Part shown: positions 13,744-16,535 of the stretch, piece after piece
How positions within the stretch are numbered: position 1 is the first letter of the stretch
How the letters are laid out: the number at the start of each line of letters is the position of its first letter
Assembly (NCBI GenBank): GCA_937926265.1
Contig: CALAZS010000031.1
Coordinates: 1-16,535 of the forward strand
Reading direction: 5' to 3'
DNA: 16,535 nt
From: an uncultured Gammaproteobacteria bacterium
Lineage (GTDB): Bacteria > Pseudomonadota > Gammaproteobacteria > Chromatiales > Chromatiaceae
Program-made: the position numbers and the translations under genes
Notes under the pieces: generated by a model
The model's input: only the letters and a program-made list of their open reading frames with translations
What the model was told of the DNA's origin: nothing
Database searches by the model: none

Positions 13744-15264
13744 TCAACCTGACCCTACGAATAACCGGTAAGCCGGGTTATCTGTTTCTTCGGTAAACAT
13801 ATAACCATTTTCCCTGAGAAATTTTTCAAACTGACTTTTTTCCGATGGTTGTAATTGTATACCCAGTAATACACGGCCATAGGCTGAGCCGTGATTGCGG
13901 TAATGAAACAGGCTGATATTCCAGCCACGAGACAATCCTTTAAGAAAATCCAGTAACGCACCCGGGCGTTCAGGAAAAACAAAACGAAATACCTGTTCAT
14001 TTTCCACTTGTGGCGCATGGCCACCAACCATGTGGCGCACATGCAACTTGGCCATTTCATTATCGGTTAAATCCACAACCTTGTAGCCCTTGTCACACAG
14101 GTGCTGCATGATTTCCCGGTGTTCCTGCTCACCATTTTGCAGTTCAACACCACAGAATATCTGCGCAGCTTTATTGTCATCGTAACGGTAGTTAAATTCA
14201 GTAATGCCCCGCTTACCCAGCGTTTTACAGAAAGCCAGAAAGCTGCCTGGTTTTTCCGGTATTTCAACCGCCAGCAGCGCTTCTTTCTTTTCACCCAGTT
14301 CAGCCCTTTCTGCTACATGCCGTAAACGATCAAAATTAATATTCGCTCCGCTTTCTATGGCAACCATGCTTTTATCTGTCAGCTTGTTTTGTTCAACAAA
14401 CTTTTTCATTCCGGCAATCGATAGCGCACCGGCAGGTTCAGCCACTGTTCGGGTATCATCAAATACATCTTTAATGGCTGCACAAATTTCATCGGTTGTT
14501 ACCAGGATAACTTCATCAACACACTCCCTGGCGATACGAAACGTCTCCTTACCTATTTGAGCAACAGCAACACCATCAGCAAATATACCCACCTGTTTTA
14601 AGGTCACGCGGCGCTTGGCTTCCATGGCTTTATAAAGCGTTGGCGCATCTTCCGGTTCTACGCCAATGACTTTAGTTTCCGGTGAAACATATTTCACGTA
14701 AGCAGATATACCGGCAATTAAGCCGCCACCACCAACGGGTACAAAAATATAATCCAGTGGCTTGTTATGCTGACGCAATATCTCCATGCCGACGGTACCC
14801 TGGCCGGCAATGACCAGTTCATCGTCAAAAGGGTGAATGAAAGTCGCATTTTTCTCTTCTGCAAGCGTCAGTGCATGTTGATAGGCCTGGTCATAGGAGT
14901 CACCCTTGAGTACAACCCTGGCACCGCGGCTTTTTACCGCTTCGACCTTAATCAATGGAGTGGTTTTAGGCATGACAATAGTCGCAGAAATACCCAGTTT
15001 GCCCGCAGACATGGCAACACCCTGCGCATGGTTACCGGCAGATGCCGCTATAACGCCTTTGTCTTTTTCTTCCTGGGTTAGATTGACCAGGCGGTTATAG
15101 GCGCCACGAATTTTAAATGAAAAAACCGGCTGCAAATCTTCACGTTTCAGGAAAACCCGGTTTTTCAGGCGTCGCGTTAAACGCGGTGCCAGTTCCAGCG
15201 GTGTTTCAATGGCAATATCGTAAACTTTTGCCTGCAGGATTTTCTTTACATAGTTCAGTGGCAT
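13744..15264 (-). CDS. ilvA: Threonine ammonia-lyase (deaminase), biosynthetic
   Basis: IlvA converts threonine to 2-oxobutanoate and ammonia with PLP, the first committed step to isoleucine. The 506 residues comprise an N-terminal catalytic domain with the PLP lysine K51 in FSFKIRGAYN, SAGNHAQGVA near 75-84 and the phosphate-binding loop VPVGGGGLIAG (175-185). Two ACT-like regulatory domains follow, about 329-400 (EIPEKPGSFLAF) and 424-494 (VFPERPGALLDF). Having both indicates the isoleucine-inhibited biosynthetic form, not the short catabolic TdcB. It is divergent from rpiA with 121 bp between, and convergent with the H1-like gene. A weak promoter (TTGTCT, 15 bp, TAATAC) is possible on the minus strand. 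Confidence 0.96.
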   Translation of the reverse strand: MPLNYVKKILQAKVYDIAIETPLELAPRLTRRLKNRVFLKREDLQPVFSFKIRGAYNRLVNLTQEEKDKGVIAASAGNHAQGVAMSAGKLGISATIVMPKTTPLIKVEAVKSRGARVVLKGDSYDQAYQHALTLAEEKNATFIHPFDDELVIAGQGTVGMEILRQHNKPLDYIFVPVGGGGLIAGISAYVKYVSPETKVIGVEPEDAPTLYKAMEAKRRVTLKQVGIFADGVAVAQIGKETFRIARECVDEVILVTTDEICAAIKDVFDDTRTVAEPAGALSIAGMKKFVEQNKLTDKSMVAIESGANINFDRLRHVAERAELGEKKEALLAVEIPEKPGSFLAFCKTLGKRGITEFNYRYDDNKAAQIFCGVELQNGEQEHREIMQHLCDKGYKVVDLTDNEMAKLHVRHMVGGHAPQVENEQVFRFVFPERPGALLDFLKGLSRGWNISLFHYRNHGSAYGRVLLGIQLQPSEKSQFEKFLRENGYMFTEETDNPAYRLFVGSG

Positions 15265-15385
15265 GTGTTGCTACCAGTAAAATTCAACTGATTGATTCCA
15301 GCTTATGCCGGAATGGCGTATTATTCGTACCCTAAATTAGACAATCATACGCATATTCCCAAAAACTAAAACACCGGAGTACATA

Positions 15386-16045
15386 ATGAATCAAGATGAA
15401 ATGAAAAAAGTCGCCGCACAAGCCGCTTTGGAATATCTGCCTGATGGTGGCGTGATTGGTGTTGGTACCGGTTCTACAGTTAACCATTTCATTGATTTGC
15501 TTGCTCCTGTAAAACATAAGATCGAAGGTGCTGTATCAAGTTCCGAAGCATCAACAGAAAGAATGAAATCACATGGTATTCACGTATTTGATTTAAACGC
15601 TGTAGGTGATCTTGAAATTTACGTTGATGGCGCAGATGAATCGAATAAATTTCTACACCTGATAAAAGGCGGCGGCGGGGCATTAACCCGCGAAAAAATC
15701 GTTGCGGCCGCCAGTAAAAAGTTTGTCTGTATTGCTGATGAATCCAAGCTGGTTGATGTGCTGGGTGATTTTGCCTTACCGGTTGAAGTGATTCCGATGG
15801 CGCGCAGTTACGTAGCGCGTCAGATAGTTAAACTGGGCGGCACACCGGTATGGCGGGAAAACTTTGTCACAGACAACGGCAATATCATTCTTGATGTGCA
15901 AAACCTGCAGATCATGGAACCGGTTAAACTCGAAGAACAGCTGAATCATATCACCGGTGTTGTCACAAACGGCCTGTTTGCCCGTCGTCCTGCGGATGTG
16001 CTTATACTGGGTACACCGGATGGCGCCAGGACGGTTTTGCCTTGA
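15386..16045 (+). CDS. rpiA: Ribose-5-phosphate isomerase A
   Basis: RpiA interconverts ribose 5-phosphate and ribulose 5-phosphate in the pentose phosphate pathway. The 219 residues match the family length. Key sites are the phosphate-binding GVGTGSTV (25-32), DGADE with D81 and D84, K94 in IKGGGGAL, and the catalytic base E103 in TREKI. A GGAG ribosome site lies 6 nt before the ATG. The upstream 121-bp gap is shared with divergent ilvA; it holds a TATTAT hexamer at 15319-15324 but no well-spaced -35, so I do not call the promoter. It is convergent with the small gene at 16080, with a short hairpin between them. Confidence 0.97.
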   Translation: MNQDEMKKVAAQAALEYLPDGGVIGVGTGSTVNHFIDLLAPVKHKIEGAVSSSEASTERMKSHGIHVFDLNAVGDLEIYVDGADESNKFLHLIKGGGGALTREKIVAAASKKFVCIADESKLVDVLGDFALPVEVIPMARSYVARQIVKLGGTPVWRENFVTDNGNIILDVQNLQIMEPVKLEEQLNHITGVVTNGLFARRPADVLILGTPDGARTVLP

Positions 16046-16052
16046 TTTTATT

Positions 16053-16073
16053 CTCCCTCGCGCAAGCGGGGAG
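16053..16073. terminator. Hairpin between convergent rpiA and the DUF1640-like gene
   Basis: CTCCC and CGC (16053-16061, with one bulged T) pair with GCG and GGGAG (16066-16073) across the loop GCAA. The stem is GC-rich, but the flanking T-runs are short and interrupted on both strands. It lies in a 34-bp gap between convergent stop codons, where a bidirectional terminator would be expected. Confidence 0.45.
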
Positions 16074-16079
16074 CTCTAT

Positions 16080-16352
16080 TTAAGCTAACCTGACCAATGC
16101 AGTCACTATGCTGACAGCCACCACCAGCATACTTCCCAATCTTAACGTCAACTTATAGGTAAGGCGCTCTTCAAGTTGATGAAGTTCTGATTCGAGCAGC
16201 TTAATATCCTTTTTAGAAGCAAGCTGATCTTCAATCTGATAATAAATTAGGCCAGCAATAGCTTCAGCCTGGACTTCAGCTTGTTGCTCTGAAAACCCTG
16301 CAGAGGTTAATTTTTTAACAAATTGGTGAGTATCAAACATAATCGTGTTCAT
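16080..16352 (-). CDS. Small coiled-coil membrane protein, DUF1640 (CCDC90-like) family
   Basis: The 90 residues show three parts. An N-terminal segment, FDTHQFVKKLTSAGFSEQQA, is typical of DUF1640. A coiled coil runs from about residue 35 to 68 with SKKDIKLLESELHQLEERL. A C-terminal membrane helix, SMLVVAVSIVTALVRLA, spans about 74-90. The AAGGAGCG ribosome site 5 nt before the ATG at 16352 supports that start over the ATG at 16340. The family is related by sequence to eukaryotic CCDC90/MCUR1 mitochondrial proteins; its bacterial function is unknown to me. The layout suggests a tail-anchored inner-membrane protein with a cytoplasmic oligomerising coil. It stands apart from the gene upstream by 58 bp. 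Confidence 0.82.
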   Translation of the reverse strand: MNTIMFDTHQFVKKLTSAGFSEQQAEVQAEAIAGLIYYQIEDQLASKKDIKLLESELHQLEERLTYKLTLRLGSMLVVAVSIVTALVRLA

Positions 16353-16410
16353 AGACGCTCCTTGTCTAAACTAAAAATGAAAATTTATTCTACTTTGACC
16401 TTTCCGGTTG

Positions 16411-16535
16411 TCAATTCTTTGGAATTACAAGCTTAATATCTGAAAATTTCTGCTGCAGCATGTCCCTTAATTTTATTTTGGCGTCATCATCACCATGTAT
16501 CAGTCGAATTTCATTCGGTTTCCGATCAATACCCT
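16411..16535 (-). CDS. C-terminal end of a probable metallo-beta-lactamase-fold RNase (RMMBL domain), partial
   Basis: Only the last 40 codons lie in the window, ending in TGA at 16411-16413. The visible sequence contains EIRLIHGDDDAKIKLRDML followed by QQKFSDIKLVIPKN. The strand then LIHG, acidic residues and a helix resembles the RMMBL (RNA-specificity) domain that closes beta-CASP metallo-beta-lactamase proteins. That would make it an RNA-processing hydrolase of the RNase J or CPSF-related type, but 40 residues cannot settle it. Confidence 0.6.
   Translation of the reverse strand, partial: GIDRKPNEIRLIHGDDDAKIKLRDMLQQKFSDIKLVIPKN

Noticed and set aside
15265..15385. Defined promoters for divergent ilvA and rpiA
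   Set aside because: Hexamers such as TATTAT (plus) and TTGTCT with TAATAC (minus) are present, but spacing is poor (21 and 15 bp), so neither is listed as a feature.

Overview
This is a chromosomal housekeeping region of a gammaproteobacterium of moderate to low GC. The gene order from gcv through pepP, ygfB, zapA and ssrS to fau matches the order known around 65 min in E. coli (gcvPHT, ubiI, ubiH, pepP, ygfB, zapA, ssrS, fau, serA, rpiA). Several details are not enteric. The glycine decarboxylase P-protein is split into two genes (gcvPA and gcvPB), a small coiled-coil gene precedes zapA, and ilvA rather than serA stands opposite rpiA. A free-living marine or Thiotrichales-like lineage such as Methylophaga would fit, but that placement is a guess from layout and composition.

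Layout. (1) 1-4294, minus strand: gcvT, gcvH, gcvPA and gcvPB, the glycine cleavage system; gcvPB runs off the left edge. (2) 4432-7210, minus strand: a periplasmic iron(III)-binding protein gene and an iron ABC permease gene. They are driven by a near-consensus sigma-70 promoter overlapped by a Fur-like site, and a terminator-like hairpin lies between the two genes. (3) 7296-11667, minus strand: ygfB, pepP, ubiH and ubiI, a tightly packed operon with overlapping or almost abutting genes; ubiH and ubiI hydroxylate the ubiquinone ring. (4) 11801-13197, plus strand: a ZapB-like coiled-coil gene, zapA, the 6S RNA gene ssrS and the 5-formyltetrahydrofolate cyclo-ligase gene. (5) 13324-13674, plus strand: a very basic histone H1-like protein made of 18 KKK(V/A)A units, followed by a strong terminator shared with convergent ilvA. 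(6) 13744-16045: ilvA (minus) and rpiA (plus), divergent. (7) 16080-16535, minus strand: a small DUF1640-type coiled-coil membrane protein and the last 40 codons of a probable metallo-beta-lactamase-fold RNase.

Functional links. The glycine cleavage system makes 5,10-methylene-THF and the cyclo-ligase recovers 5-formyl-THF, so both serve one-carbon metabolism. The two flavin hydroxylases feed respiration. ZapA and its coiled-coil neighbour act at the Z-ring. 6S RNA and the H1-like protein are candidates for global control of transcription and nucleoid structure.

I found no mobile element, CRISPR array, tRNA or defence system. The most notable departures from the usual block are the Fur-type iron-uptake gene pair between ubiI and gcvT, the probable leaderless start of the ZapB-like gene, the H1-like repeat gene after fau, and the 90-residue DUF1640 protein.
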